Positions 36,225 through 46,392 are shown, counted from the first letter of the stretch. The stretch: DNA of 64,000 nucleotides from Phycisphaerales bacterium (GCA_020852515.1 JADZAS010000002.1:289550-353549), one strand, 5' to 3'. Numbers and translations are program-made. Notes: generated by a model not told the origin, from the sequence alone.

Positions 36225-37175
36225 TTGGATGCAGCCATTGACATTCGCGGCGTAACCAAGACCTTTGGCGAGAAGGTCGCGGTGGATGACCTCGACCTGG
36301 TGGTGCCCACGGGAAGCCTGTGCGGATTCCTCGGGCCCAACGGCGCCGGAAAGTCCACCACCATCCGCATGATCATGTCGATCTATTTCCCCGACAAGGG
36401 CGAGATTTCCGTGCTGGGCAGGAAGTCGGCCGTCGAGAGCAAGGACCGCATCGGCTACCTGCCCGAAGAGCGCGGCATCTACCGCAAGATGCGCGTTGGC
36501 GAGTTTCTCATCTACATGGCGCGTCTCAAGGGCGTGGACAAGGCTGAGGCGCGCAAGCGGGCCGCCGAGTGGCTCGAGCGCGTGGCCCTGCCGGACGTGA
36601 TCAGGAAGAGGTGCGAGGAACTGAGCAAGGGCATGCAGCAGAAGGTGCAGATCGTCGCCGCGCTCATCCACGACCCCGAACTCATCATTCTCGATGAGCC
36701 GTTTTCGGGACTCGATCCCGTCAACTCGATGCTGCTCCAGCGGCTCATTCACGACCTCAACGATCAGGGCCGGACGATCATCTTCTCGACGCACGTGCTC
36801 TTCCAGGCCGAGCAGATCTGCAATCGCATCTTCCTGATCCACCGCGGTCGCAAGGTGCTCGACGACACGATGGAGGGCATCCGCCAGCGCTTCGATCCGC
36901 GCACGATCCTGCTCCGCACGCGAGGCGAGCACAACGGCTTTGATCCGCGCGTCGTCTCGGGCGTGCGCAAGGTCGAGGAGCGCAAGGGCGATCTGGAGGT
37001 CTACCTCGATGAAGACACCGATCCGATCGAGACGATGCGGCAGATGATGAACCTCGCCGACCTCGAGAAGATCGAACTCCGCAAGCCGACGCTGGAAGAT
37101 GTGTTCGTGCGGCTGGTGGAAGATGCGCGGATTTCCGAGAGCGGCGAGGTCGAAATCGTCGAGCACGCCCACTGA
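36225..37175 (+). CDS. ABC transporter ATP-binding protein, NatA-like
   Basis: 316-residue ATPase of an ABC-2 type exporter. Walker A is GPNGAGKST (residues 37-45), the signature is LSKGMQQKVQ and Walker B is LIILDEPFSGLDP, with the switch histidine in STH. A C-terminal region of about 90 residues follows the ATPase core, as in NatA. The start is placed at a TTG codon because AAGGAG lies exactly eight bases upstream and homology begins there; an in-frame upstream extension lacks homology. The permease gene follows after 66 bp. Confidence 0.88.
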   Translation: MDAAIDIRGVTKTFGEKVAVDDLDLVVPTGSLCGFLGPNGAGKSTTIRMIMSIYFPDKGEISVLGRKSAVESKDRIGYLPEERGIYRKMRVGEFLIYMARLKGVDKAEARKRAAEWLERVALPDVIRKRCEELSKGMQQKVQIVAALIHDPELIILDEPFSGLDPVNSMLLQRLIHDLNDQGRTIIFSTHVLFQAEQICNRIFLIHRGRKVLDDTMEGIRQRFDPRTILLRTRGEHNGFDPRVVSGVRKVEERKGDLEVYLDEDTDPIETMRQMMNLADLEKIELRKPTLEDVFVRLVEDARISESGEVEIVEHAH

Positions 37176-37241
37176 GTTCCAGATGCACCACTGCGCACGG
37201 CGGGTCGCCCCCTCGTCGCGCTGTTCCGGAAGGCCTTCCAC

Positions 37242-38624
37242 ATGAATGCACAGAAGACACTGCTGGTTGCCCAGCGCGAATACAAATCCACCGTGATGAC
37301 CAAGGCGTTCATCTTCGGCGCCATCGTCTTCCCGATCATCATCTGGACTGCGGCGATCCTGATTCCGGCTCTTGTTCGCACCGAAACGCCTCAACTCGCG
37401 GGCACAGTCGCGATCATGGATGGAACGGGCGTCGTATCCGACTCCTTCAAGCACGCGCTCAACCCTGACACGATTGAGGCGCAGGTGCAACTCGCTTCGG
37501 GCGAGAACCTTGACGAGCGGGCACAAAAGGCTCTTGAGCAACTGGGGGCCCAGAATAACCCGGTTGCCGTGGCCGCGGCGAAGCGGCAGATCGAGCGGTT
37601 TCTCAAGCAGCCCGTCCCCGCCCTCCAGTACATCGACCTGCGTCCAGAGGAAGAGAACGAAGAACAGTTGCGCCAGGACGTGCTCTCTGGGAAGCTCATC
37701 GCGTGGATCCACATCGATGAGCGCGCCTTGGATCCGCTGGCCCAAGATACGGTCTCGATGCTCACTTCCAGCAGCATGCATTCGGACAATTCCGAGCGGC
37801 TCTCGTCGGTCCTGGCCCAGAGCATCATCAACGAGCGCTTTGCGCAGATGGGCATGGACGTGCAGAGCGTAGTGGTGAATCTGATTCCGCCGCGCGTCGC
37901 CACGATGAAAGCCAAGTCGGAGGGCAACGTGAAGTCGAGCGAGATCGCCGACATCTTCGTGCCCATGGGATTCATGATGCTGCTTTGGATCAGCACGTTC
38001 ACCGGCGGGCAATACCTGCTGACATCGACGGTCGAGGAGAAGACCAACAAGATCATCGAGGTCGTGCTCAGCGGCACCTCGCCGATGCAGCTGATGACGG
38101 GCAAGATTCTCGGCCAGGGGGCCGTGGCGCTCACGATGCTGCTGCTTTACGCGGGCATGGCAATCGTCGGCCTGCAGCGCACGGGCTACGGCTATCTCGT
38201 GGACTGGAGCGCGGTGGCGGTGATCTTCCCGTACTTCATCATGGCGTTCTTCTTCATCGCGTGCATGATGGCGGCCATCGGATCCGCCGTGAACGAGATG
38301 CGCGAGGCGCAGGCACTGATGGGACCGGTGATGATGATCGTCATGCTGCCCCTGCTCGCCTGGATGCCCATCGTGCGCGGGCCCAATGACACCTTCGCGA
38401 CGATCGCCAGTTTCATCCCGCCGATGACGCCGTTCGTCATGGCGCTCCGGCTCGGGACGAATCAGCCGATACCGGTGTGGCAGACGGTCGCGACCATGAT
38501 CATCGGCTTTGCCGCGGTCTTCGTGTTCATCTGGATGACGGCCAAGATCTTCCGCATCGGCATCCTCATGCACGGCAAGGCGCCCAACTTCATGACGCTG
38601 CTGCGCTGGGTGCGCATGGCGTAA
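37242..38624 (+). CDS. ABC-2 type permease, NatB-like
   Basis: 460 residues with one N-terminal membrane segment (about 25-46), a large extracytoplasmic domain (50-245) and five or six C-terminal membrane segments, the NatB/YhaP arrangement. LLTSTVEEKTNKIIEVVLSG at the start of the membrane half is a conserved feature. With the ATPase before it this makes an exporter; the substrate (sodium, a peptide or an antibiotic in known cases) cannot be told. Confidence 0.88.
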   Translation: MNAQKTLLVAQREYKSTVMTKAFIFGAIVFPIIIWTAAILIPALVRTETPQLAGTVAIMDGTGVVSDSFKHALNPDTIEAQVQLASGENLDERAQKALEQLGAQNNPVAVAAAKRQIERFLKQPVPALQYIDLRPEEENEEQLRQDVLSGKLIAWIHIDERALDPLAQDTVSMLTSSSMHSDNSERLSSVLAQSIINERFAQMGMDVQSVVVNLIPPRVATMKAKSEGNVKSSEIADIFVPMGFMMLLWISTFTGGQYLLTSTVEEKTNKIIEVVLSGTSPMQLMTGKILGQGAVALTMLLLYAGMAIVGLQRTGYGYLVDWSAVAVIFPYFIMAFFFIACMMAAIGSAVNEMREAQALMGPVMMIVMLPLLAWMPIVRGPNDTFATIASFIPPMTPFVMALRLGTNQPIPVWQTVATMIIGFAAVFVFIWMTAKIFRIGILMHGKAPNFMTLLRWVRMA

Positions 38625-38703
38625 AGCCGGACTGCGCACAGCGATGAAGGCGCTCTCTCGGCTACATCAGGTTCTCGATTGCCCGGCGCCAGGCGCGCGA
38701 GGG

Positions 38704-40068
38704 TCAGGCAGAGGGCGACTCATCCTCCACCACCACCGTCTCGGCGCCGGCGGCGTGGAAACTGCGCGTCATCACCCGCAGCCGCCAGTACATCACAACC
38801 GCGCTGACGGCGCTGAAGCCGGCGCAGATGAGAAACGCGCGGTTGGCCGCCATGTCCAGCGGCCGCCGCGCCAGCCACACGATCCCCGCGCCGATGCTCA
38901 TGAAGATGGATGACATCGCGTTTGCGGCGGCGAGGTAGCGGCCGCGCGAGGCGTCGGGCGACAACTGCTGCAGGAGCGCCTGCAGCGGCACAAGATAGAG
39001 ACCGGCCGAGATTCCCGCCCCGCCAAGGAAGAACGCCACGTTTCGCGTGTTCGGGGGCACGACGCCCAGCAGCACCAGAAACAGCGTGAGGCCCGCCGCC
39101 CCCACCGGCACAAGGCGCGGTTCAATGTGATCGCCCGAGAGCAGACCCGCCAGTGCGCTGCCCACGCCGATCGACACCGCGAGCACACCAAGCAGATATG
39201 AAGCTTCGGTGTAGGAGACGTCGAGCAGCCCCTTGTACTCGGGAACGAGCAGGATCGCCATCATCCCGATGAGATAGAAGTAGGACCACGAGATAGCCAC
39301 GAGCAGAATCGGCCCGCGGCCCATCTCGCGGATCGACTCCCAGTACGTCCTGAACGGGTTGAGATCGAAGCGCAGCTTCTCGTTCTGCGATTTGAGTCGG
39401 GGCAGGAAGAGCACGGCGACCACGCCCGCCGCGGCGAAGGCCACCATCACGACGAACGGCAGCCAGTGAACGGCGTCCGGCGGCGTCCCGTCTGCGAGCG
39501 GCTTGGGGTAAAAACGGTCGCTGACCGGCCCGGCGATCATCGTGCCGACAATGATCGCGATGTTGGTGAGCATGTTGATCATGCCGTTGGCGCGGCTGAG
39601 CTCGGTGGACCTCACGAGTTCGGGGATCATGCCGTATTTGGCAGGGCTGAAAAGCGTGCTCTGAATCGACATCGCGATGAACGCGAAGAGCGTGACGTAG
39701 AGTTCGCCCATCCACAGGCCGATGCCGGCGATGGCCACGATGGGGATCTCGGCGATCTTCATCCACACGGCTACGCGCTGCTTGCTGATGCGGTCGTTGA
39801 GTTGCCCGGCGTACCCCGAGAGGAGCACGAAAGGCAGCGTCAGGCACCAGGCGATGATCGACTGGCCGCCGGCGCCGAGCTGGTCCTTCCAGAGACCCTC
39901 GGTGACCATGAAGATGAGGACCTGCTTGAGGATGTTGTCGTTGGCGGCGCCGAGGGACTGCGTGACCAGCAGCGATGAGAACCCCTGGCCGAGCAGATTC
40001 CGACCGTTGCGGACCTTGCGCCCGGAGCGCGAGGAGTGTGCCTGAGAATGATCGCCACGTCCACCCAT
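38704..40068 (-). CDS. MFS transporter, LplT-like
   Basis: 454 residues with about 12 membrane segments. The N-terminal signature FSSLLVTQSLGAANDNILKQ and LFSPAKYGMIPELV match the lysophospholipid-transporter (LplT) branch of the major facilitator family. In many bacteria LplT sits beside or is fused to the acyltransferase Aas; no such domain or gene is here, so the substrate is open. No Shine-Dalgarno is present. TACCCT at 40078-40083 ends nine bases before the ATG. Confidence 0.82.
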   Translation of the reverse strand: MGGRGDHSQAHSSRSGRKVRNGRNLLGQGFSSLLVTQSLGAANDNILKQVLIFMVTEGLWKDQLGAGGQSIIAWCLTLPFVLLSGYAGQLNDRISKQRVAVWMKIAEIPIVAIAGIGLWMGELYVTLFAFIAMSIQSTLFSPAKYGMIPELVRSTELSRANGMINMLTNIAIIVGTMIAGPVSDRFYPKPLADGTPPDAVHWLPFVVMVAFAAAGVVAVLFLPRLKSQNEKLRFDLNPFRTYWESIREMGRGPILLVAISWSYFYLIGMMAILLVPEYKGLLDVSYTEASYLLGVLAVSIGVGSALAGLLSGDHIEPRLVPVGAAGLTLFLVLLGVVPPNTRNVAFFLGGAGISAGLYLVPLQALLQQLSPDASRGRYLAAANAMSSIFMSIGAGIVWLARRPLDMAANRAFLICAGFSAVSAVVMYWRLRVMTRSFHAAGAETVVVEDESPSA

Positions 40069-40158
40069 GTCGGCGTGAGGGTATGGGGGTCGCTCGCTTC
40101 AGGCGCGAACGTGCACAAGGCAACCCGGCAAGGAAACCGCGGCGGCGACGGCGGACGA

Positions 40159-41832
40159 TTACCGATCATTCTGCTCGATTTGTCGGATTGCACTTTCGAT
40201 CGTCTCGATGAACTTCCGCTCGTACGTACCGGGATTTGTGGTCTTGAGCCGCCTCGCATCCTCTCGGAGAATTGGACCGGCGACGACTGCAGCCGAGCCG
40301 AATGATCCAAGCGTTTGCGCGATGCATTTTGAGAAGTCTTCTCGCGCGGTGGCCTTGGTGATCTGACGCTGCATTGTCAGGGCTTGGCGATCCTGCATGC
40401 GCCGAAACGACTCATCCACGTTCTGCCGCCAGAGTTCGATGAGAACGGGCACGAGGATGGCGGCGTGTGTCGAGTATCCCTGCATGGAGCAGACCGCTGC
40501 ACTCGCGGCGCTCCACTCATCTTCGGTTTTGGAGGGACGCTGAGCGATCGCGACAAGAACTGCAACCGCCAGGTCGCCACATGCGGCGTATCGTGCGAGT
40601 TGGCCAGCCACATCTCTGGCCACGGCCACATCTTCAACTGATGCAAGAATCGTCTCAAGCAGTGCGGCAGATGATGCGTCCATTCGACAGAGCGTGACGA
40701 TTGACGAGCCGCGAACGTGGGCCTCCGGATCCGTCAGCTGCTGCACGGCGATCTGATAGAGTTGTTCCCGCGGATATTCCAGTTCGAAGAGTGCCGCGAG
40801 ACAATCTCCGCGAATCTCGAGCTGCCCGTTGGCCGCACCTTCCACAATGGCGTCCATTGCATCCTGCGGAAGATCACCGATCTCGACGAGAGTGTCGAGC
40901 GCGATCCACGCGGGCCCGTCTCCCGGTTTCAGATGTGCGACAAGGTCGGGAATCGCGATGCGGTTCGCATTTCCAAACTTCTCAAGCACAAGGCAGGCCT
41001 CCCAAGCCAATGGTTGATCATCCTGTTGTAGAATCGCCCTGAGCACCGGAACGATTTTCTCGGCATGATCCGGGAACATATCCAATGCCAAGATCGCCAG
41101 TCCTGCCACAGATTGGTCGCTGTCTGAAGTGAGTTCAATCAACCGCCTCAGCAGAGCGGCTTCGTCGCTGGCTGCGCGGCGCACTTCGGACCTGGTTTCC
41201 CGCTCATCGAACAGTTCGAGAGCCAGGTAGCGCACGTCGGGATCGGGGTGGTCGAGCAGGTCAATCGCCAGTCGTTTCTTCGCCGTGTGCCGGTCGCGAC
41301 AATAGAGCAGGAGGAGCCCCTCATCGACGACTGCGAGTTCTCGTGGGGATCCGAAGTCCGTGAGCGCCGCATGAATGCGCGCATCGAGCAAGTTCGACTG
41401 CCACGCCCAGAGCCAATCCTTCAGTTCACCTTCAGAATCCCGAGACTCGAAGTGCCGATCCGTCAGCTCGTTGATCGGCCAACCATCTTCGAACCACGGG
41501 ACCATGATAATCAATGCCGTGTTCGGCACCACCGTCGGCCATCCATCGCGCCTGCCTTTGATCACAACGGGCATCGAAGCGCCCAGGAGGATCAGTAGAA
41601 CGCTGACCACCGCCCAGCGCCACCGCCGCCGCGTCTTGAAAAGTTGCCGCTCTCTCCTGGCCGTATAGCCGCATTCGGAACAGGTGAGCGAGTCGCTCGC
41701 GCGAAGGTCATACCAGCACTTTGGGCACCTGCGCCGGCCGCGCGGGCGGTCGTGAAAGAGCGCCCGCCAGGCCAGCGCCGCGCCGACCAGCGCGAGAACC
41801 ACCCCGAGCGTCTGGTACGCGATGTCGGGCAT
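40159..41832 (-). CDS. Membrane protein with Cys4 zinc ribbon and HEAT-like repeats
   Basis: 557 residues. A membrane segment (5-22) is followed by the ribbon CPKCWYDL...CSECGYTA (Cys36, 39, 51, 54), an Arg-rich stretch, a second membrane segment (73-91) and a long outer part with helical HEAT-like repeats (blocks such as HPDPDVRYLALELF, SDQSVAGLAILALDMF, DPEAHVRGSSIVTLC). The first 100 residues are close to those of the 423-residue protein at 34.7 kb, while the outer domains are unrelated. The start is ATG 41832, with TACAAT six bases upstream and no Shine-Dalgarno. Confidence 0.72.
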   Translation of the reverse strand: MPDIAYQTLGVVLALVGAALAWRALFHDRPRGRRRCPKCWYDLRASDSLTCSECGYTARRERQLFKTRRRWRWAVVSVLLILLGASMPVVIKGRRDGWPTVVPNTALIIMVPWFEDGWPINELTDRHFESRDSEGELKDWLWAWQSNLLDARIHAALTDFGSPRELAVVDEGLLLLYCRDRHTAKKRLAIDLLDHPDPDVRYLALELFDERETRSEVRRAASDEAALLRRLIELTSDSDQSVAGLAILALDMFPDHAEKIVPVLRAILQQDDQPLAWEACLVLEKFGNANRIAIPDLVAHLKPGDGPAWIALDTLVEIGDLPQDAMDAIVEGAANGQLEIRGDCLAALFELEYPREQLYQIAVQQLTDPEAHVRGSSIVTLCRMDASSAALLETILASVEDVAVARDVAGQLARYAACGDLAVAVLVAIAQRPSKTEDEWSAASAAVCSMQGYSTHAAILVPVLIELWRQNVDESFRRMQDRQALTMQRQITKATAREDFSKCIAQTLGSFGSAAVVAGPILREDARRLKTTNPGTYERKFIETIESAIRQIEQNDR

Positions 41833-41838
41833 TGCGGG

Positions 41839-41844
41839 ATTGTA
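41839..41844 (-). promoter_or_regulatory. -10-like hexamer of a leaderless start
   Basis: On the minus strand TACAAT ends six bases before the ATG of the HEAT-repeat zinc-ribbon gene. Confidence 0.5.
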
Positions 41845-41885
41845 CAGCGAGTCCGCACAGTCCGGCACGGTTCCTGATCTGCCAA

Positions 41886-43340
41886 CTACACCGCCAGGTC
41901 ATCGGCGCGGGCGCCGCCGGCGCCTTCGTGCGGGCGCAGCAGCGCCAGGCCGATGGTCAGCGGTCCGCAGCGGCCCGCGAACATCAGTACGATGACGATC
42001 ACCTTTCCCGCGAATGTCAGTTCCGGCGTGATGCCCATGGACAGGCCGACGGTGCCGATCGCGCTGGCCGCCTCGAAGAGGATCGGCAGAAACGGCTTGG
42101 TCTCGGTGAAGCACAGCAGCAGCACTCCCACGCACAGGCCGATGAGGTAGAGCGACGCTGCGGCGAAGGCGCTGAACACGCGGGCCAGCGGTATTTCGTG
42201 CCCCAGCCACACGACGCGCTCGCGGCCGCGCAACACGCTGGCGAGGTTGCCGAAGATAGCCGATACGGTCGTGGTCTTGATGCCGCCGCCGGTGCCGCTG
42301 GGCGAGGCGCCGATCAGCATGGCGACCATGATCACGACGAGGCCGGCTGCGGACATGGAGCCGATCGGAATGGTGTTGAACCCCGCCGTGGACGACGCCG
42401 TCATGACCTGGAAGGCGCTGGCGAGAAGGCGCTGGGGCGCCGGCAACTCCGAGACGCTCGGCTCGCCGAAGTAGAGCACGAGGGTTCCTGCGACGAAGAC
42501 CGCCGCCGTCAGCGAGAGAATGACCTTCGATGTGAACGTGAGCAGGCGTTCGCGGAGTTTGATCGAGTACCACACGTCCTGCGCGACGATGAATCCGATC
42601 GCGCCAAGGTAGGACAGCACGCCGATGATGAGATTGAGCATCCAGTCGGAGCGGAACGACTCGAGACTGTCGTTCTGCAGGCTGAAGCCAGCCGTGGCGA
42701 ACGCGGAGACGGAGTGAAACACCGCGCGCCAGAGCGGCTGCTCGACGCCGAGCGCCGCAAAGCGCGCATAGAGCGCCGCGGCGCCCAGGGTTTCGATGAT
42801 GGCGGTGAAGACGACGACGTGGATCAGAAAGTGCTGCATCACAAAATAGTGCGGCACGGCGAACCCCGCCTTAAGCACATCGACGCGCGAGCCCGAGAGC
42901 GGCTTGCCGCGCGCGAGAATCACCATCGACGAGAGCGTCATGAACCCCACACCGCCGATCTGAAACATGGCCACGAGCACGAACTGGCCCAGAAGCGTAT
43001 AACTGTCCGCAGTGCTGATGGTCGTCAGACCCGTCGTCGAAATGGCGCTGGCGGCGCTGAAGAGGTGGTCGATGAGGTGGTGCGACCCCTTCTGCGCCAG
43101 AGGAAGGCACAGCAGCATCGTGCCAACGGCGGTGTAGAGCGCAAAGCCGGCGACGAGCTGCTGCACCGGGCGCAGACGCGACCAGGCGCGCATCCCGGCG
43201 CGAGGCGGAGCCAGCACCGCCCAGGTCGCAACGCGCGCGGCAGCCAGAGCCGGCCTCCGCCAGCCGCGGACCGGCGCGTGCTTGAAGTGTAGTGGAAGAG
43301 AAAACCGCGACGACCAACCAGGCAACCATCGGCGCTTCAT
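41886..43340 (-). CDS. TrkH/KtrB-type potassium uptake channel
   Basis: 484-residue membrane protein with the four-fold TrkH/KtrB architecture. The four pore-filter segments are seen as SAISTTGLTT, SAFATAGFSL, MTASSTAGFNT and SAIGTVGLSMG. It imports K+ and normally needs a cytoplasmic TrkA/KtrA ring, which is not encoded nearby. ATG 43340 was chosen because GGGAG is six bases upstream; a TTG 30 bp earlier lies inside the terminator T-run. A c-di-AMP riboswitch and a terminator-like hairpin precede it, so expression should fall when c-di-AMP is high. Confidence 0.92.
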   Translation of the reverse strand: MKRRWLPGWSSRFSLPLHFKHAPVRGWRRPALAAARVATWAVLAPPRAGMRAWSRLRPVQQLVAGFALYTAVGTMLLCLPLAQKGSHHLIDHLFSAASAISTTGLTTISTADSYTLLGQFVLVAMFQIGGVGFMTLSSMVILARGKPLSGSRVDVLKAGFAVPHYFVMQHFLIHVVVFTAIIETLGAAALYARFAALGVEQPLWRAVFHSVSAFATAGFSLQNDSLESFRSDWMLNLIIGVLSYLGAIGFIVAQDVWYSIKLRERLLTFTSKVILSLTAAVFVAGTLVLYFGEPSVSELPAPQRLLASAFQVMTASSTAGFNTIPIGSMSAAGLVVIMVAMLIGASPSGTGGGIKTTTVSAIFGNLASVLRGRERVVWLGHEIPLARVFSAFAAASLYLIGLCVGVLLLCFTETKPFLPILFEAASAIGTVGLSMGITPELTFAGKVIVIVLMFAGRCGPLTIGLALLRPHEGAGGARADDLAV

Positions 43341-43365
43341 GCCCGACTCCCGGAAGTGCATGGCG

Positions 43366-43388
43366 AACAAAGCGCAGCGGAACTGCGC
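43366..43388 (-). terminator. Terminator-like hairpin in the trkH leader
   Basis: On the minus strand the stem GCGCAG/CTGCGC with loop TTCCG is followed by TTTGTT. It lies between the c-di-AMP aptamer and the trkH start, where a riboswitch expression platform is expected. Confidence 0.55.
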
Positions 43389-43446
43389 CTGGCCATCGGT
43401 ATTTGCACGAACGGGAACAGCGGGCAGCGAATGCTGCGCGAAGGTT

Positions 43447-43592
43447 CGAGTCGTGCCCTTTCACATGCCTGCGAGGTTAGCTGACGGGCTGGGCCTTGAA
43501 AGTGGCCTGGGATCGAGTCGATCCCTGCGCCCCGGCCGTGGTTCCACCCACGGCATTGGGTCCCCCGCTCCCCGCCTTCAGACGGAGACTCG
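43447..43592 (-). ncRNA. c-di-AMP riboswitch (ydaO-yuaA class)
   Basis: Read on the minus strand, the segment carries the hallmark blocks of the ydaO class in order: GAGCGGGGGACCCAATG, a hairpin GCCGTGG/CCACGGC, GGGGCGCAGGGATC with a following hairpin, and AGCCCGTCAGCTAACCTCGC AGGC. The ends CGAGTC (43592-43587) and GACTCG (43452-43447) pair as stem P1. The class binds cyclic di-AMP, usually turning genes off, and often controls K+ transport or cell-wall genes. Here the next gene on the same strand is a TrkH/KtrB channel 106 bp beyond the aptamer, which agrees well. Confidence 0.92.
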
Positions 43593-43671
43593 GCTGCAAC
43601 AACGTCAAATCAAATATCGGACCGGCATTCGCTTCGCCGGCCGCGATTCATCGGACAGTTCAGTATCGACT

Positions 43672-43917
43672 TCAGAGCGTCGCGTCGGTATAGGGCAGCA
43701 GCCCGAGATACCTCGCCCGCTTGATCGCCTGGGCGATCATGCGCTGCTCGCGGGCGTTGACGCCGATGCGCTTGCGGCTGTACATCTTGCCGTTGGGACT
43801 GAGCAGGCGGCGGAGTTCATCGACATCCTTGTAGTCGACGTACATCTTGCCCTTGGCGGATTTCTTGGCGATCTTGCCGCCGCGCGGCTGAACGGGAGCC
43901 TCATAATTGCGAGCCAT
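43672..43917 (-). CDS. rpsR: 30S ribosomal protein bS18
   Basis: 81 residues. The body KMYVDYKDVDELRRLLSPNG and KRIGVNAREQRMIAQAIKRA is typical of S18. The start is ATG 43917 with AGAGGAA seven bases upstream. The usual partners rpsF, ssb and rplI are absent, so the gene stands alone. Its leader (about 43925-44040) is GC-rich with possible hairpins such as CCGGG/CCCGG; an S6:S18-binding regulatory structure could be sought there. The riboswitch-trkH unit follows downstream on the same strand. Confidence 0.95.
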   Translation of the reverse strand: MARNYEAPVQPRGGKIAKKSAKGKMYVDYKDVDELRRLLSPNGKMYSRKRIGVNAREQRMIAQAIKRARYLGLLPYTDATL

Positions 43918-44056
43918 GAACAATTCCTCTCGTGTCGTGGGTTCCGGCGGCCGCGACCCCGTGCCGCGAGGCATCCGCCGGGCAGCCCCGGGATGAGCCC
44001 GGAGCGACACTTCGACAGCGGGTAGTTTAGGGCTGCCAAGGCGAGGCGGCAAGGGT

Positions 44057-44167
44057 TCAGGATTCGCCCCGCCCGCCGGGCGGCTGCGCGCGATCTCGGA
44101 TTGCTTCCTGCTCCATCGCCGCCTGAAGGTCCTGCAGTTCACGCAGGATGTCGAGGATCGAACCCAT
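44057..44167 (-). CDS. Possible small protein of 36 residues
   Basis: A short frame starting MGSILDILRELQDLQAAMEQ and ending in a Pro/Gly-rich tail. The N-terminal half is an amphipathic helix rich in Leu, Glu and Gln. Its start lies 29 bp inside the preceding 75-residue gene in another frame, which would allow translational coupling. No Shine-Dalgarno is clear. It resembles no family I know, and its length makes chance possible. Confidence 0.35.
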   Translation of the reverse strand: MGSILDILRELQDLQAAMEQEAIRDRAQPPGGRGES

Positions 44168-44366
44168 AGTACTCGATTCCGGCCTGCCTCAGCGCGAGAA
44201 CCGCCTGCCGCGACTGCTCGTGTCGCTCGAAACGCTCAGTGACTGTAAGGCGCAGTCGGTCTTCGATCAGGCTCATGTCAAAGCCGGCCGCCTCTGCGGC
44301 GAGCCAGGACGCTGCCGCCGACGCCGCGGCATCGCATCTGGTTGCATGCGGATCGGGTTCGTTCAT
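44139..44366 (-). CDS. Small protein of 75 residues, unknown
   Basis: Starts MNEPDPHATRCDAAASAAA and has a predicted helical middle (FDMSLIEDRLRLTVTERFE) and a C-terminal block LALRQAGIEYYGFDPRHPA. No family is recognised. Support for its being real comes from the start region: TAGAAT at 44373-44378 ends six bases before the ATG, the same leaderless layout as at several larger genes. It follows the 149-residue zinc-ribbon gene by 15 bp. Confidence 0.5.
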   Translation of the reverse strand: MNEPDPHATRCDAAASAAASWLAAEAAGFDMSLIEDRLRLTVTERFERHEQSRQAVLALRQAGIEYYGFDPRHPA

Positions 44367-44372
44367 CGAGTG

Positions 44373-44378
44373 ATTCTA
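44373..44378 (-). promoter_or_regulatory. -10-like hexamer of a leaderless start
   Basis: On the minus strand TAGAAT ends six bases before the ATG of the 75-residue small gene. No clear -35. Confidence 0.4.
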
Positions 44379-44381
44379 GCG

Positions 44382-44827
44382 TCAGTCGCCAAATCGCGCG
44401 CCGCACTCCGGGCAGCGGCTGGCGTCCATGCCCCCGCTGCCGCGCAAGTCGTAACCGCACTGGGTGCACACGGGGATCTGGAAATCTTCGCGCAGGGACG
44501 CGTAGAGGGCGTGGCGGCGGAAGCGGTCCTGCACCACGCGGATGGCCGACACCACCAGAAACGAAGGCACGCCGATGAACACGAGCATGAGCAGCAGAAT
44601 CCGCCACAGTGGTCCACCGGCGTTCATCACTCCGCGGAACATCCACAGCCAGGCAAACAGCAGCAGCAGGCCCGGCAGAGCAATGCCGAGACGCACGTAC
44701 CAGGTAATGCGCCGGTCGGCGGCGCGCGTCATTTTCCGCAGCGTGGCGCGATCGACCGTGCGGCCGATCGACGCGAGGTACGTCTTCGTGCTCCGCCGCC
44801 TCCAGCGCCGCGCTGCGAGAATGCCCA

Positions 44828-44831
<4 letters not shown>
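44382..44831 (-). CDS. Two-pass membrane protein with C-terminal Cys4 zinc ribbon
   Basis: 149 residues from GTG 44831 (or 148 from the next codon, ATG 44828). A basic N-terminus is followed by membrane segments at about 45-65 and 76-98 and a C-terminal ribbon VCTQCGYDL...RCPECGARF (Cys122, 125, 140, 143). It is the smallest of four ribbon membrane proteins in the window and has the ribbon at the end instead of between the membrane segments. Its start overlaps the lysS stop (TGATG), so the two are translationally linked. Function unknown. Confidence 0.68.
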
Positions 44832-46378
<1,547 letters not shown>

Positions 46379-46386
46379 GAGGGCCA

Positions 46387-46392
46387 ATGGTA
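46387..46392 (-). promoter_or_regulatory. -10-like hexamer of a leaderless start
   Basis: On the minus strand TACCAT ends eight bases before the lysS ATG, inside the 52-bp gap after glyS. It would give lysS its own transcript. Confidence 0.45.

Noticed and set aside
36165..38639. An 824-residue open frame on the minus strand
   Set aside because: Antisense to the ABC transporter ATPase and permease genes, with no recognisable motif and a histidine/arginine-rich composition.
43282..44025. A plus-strand frame of 247 residues
   Set aside because: It runs antisense through the c-di-AMP riboswitch and rpsR, both well supported on the minus strand.
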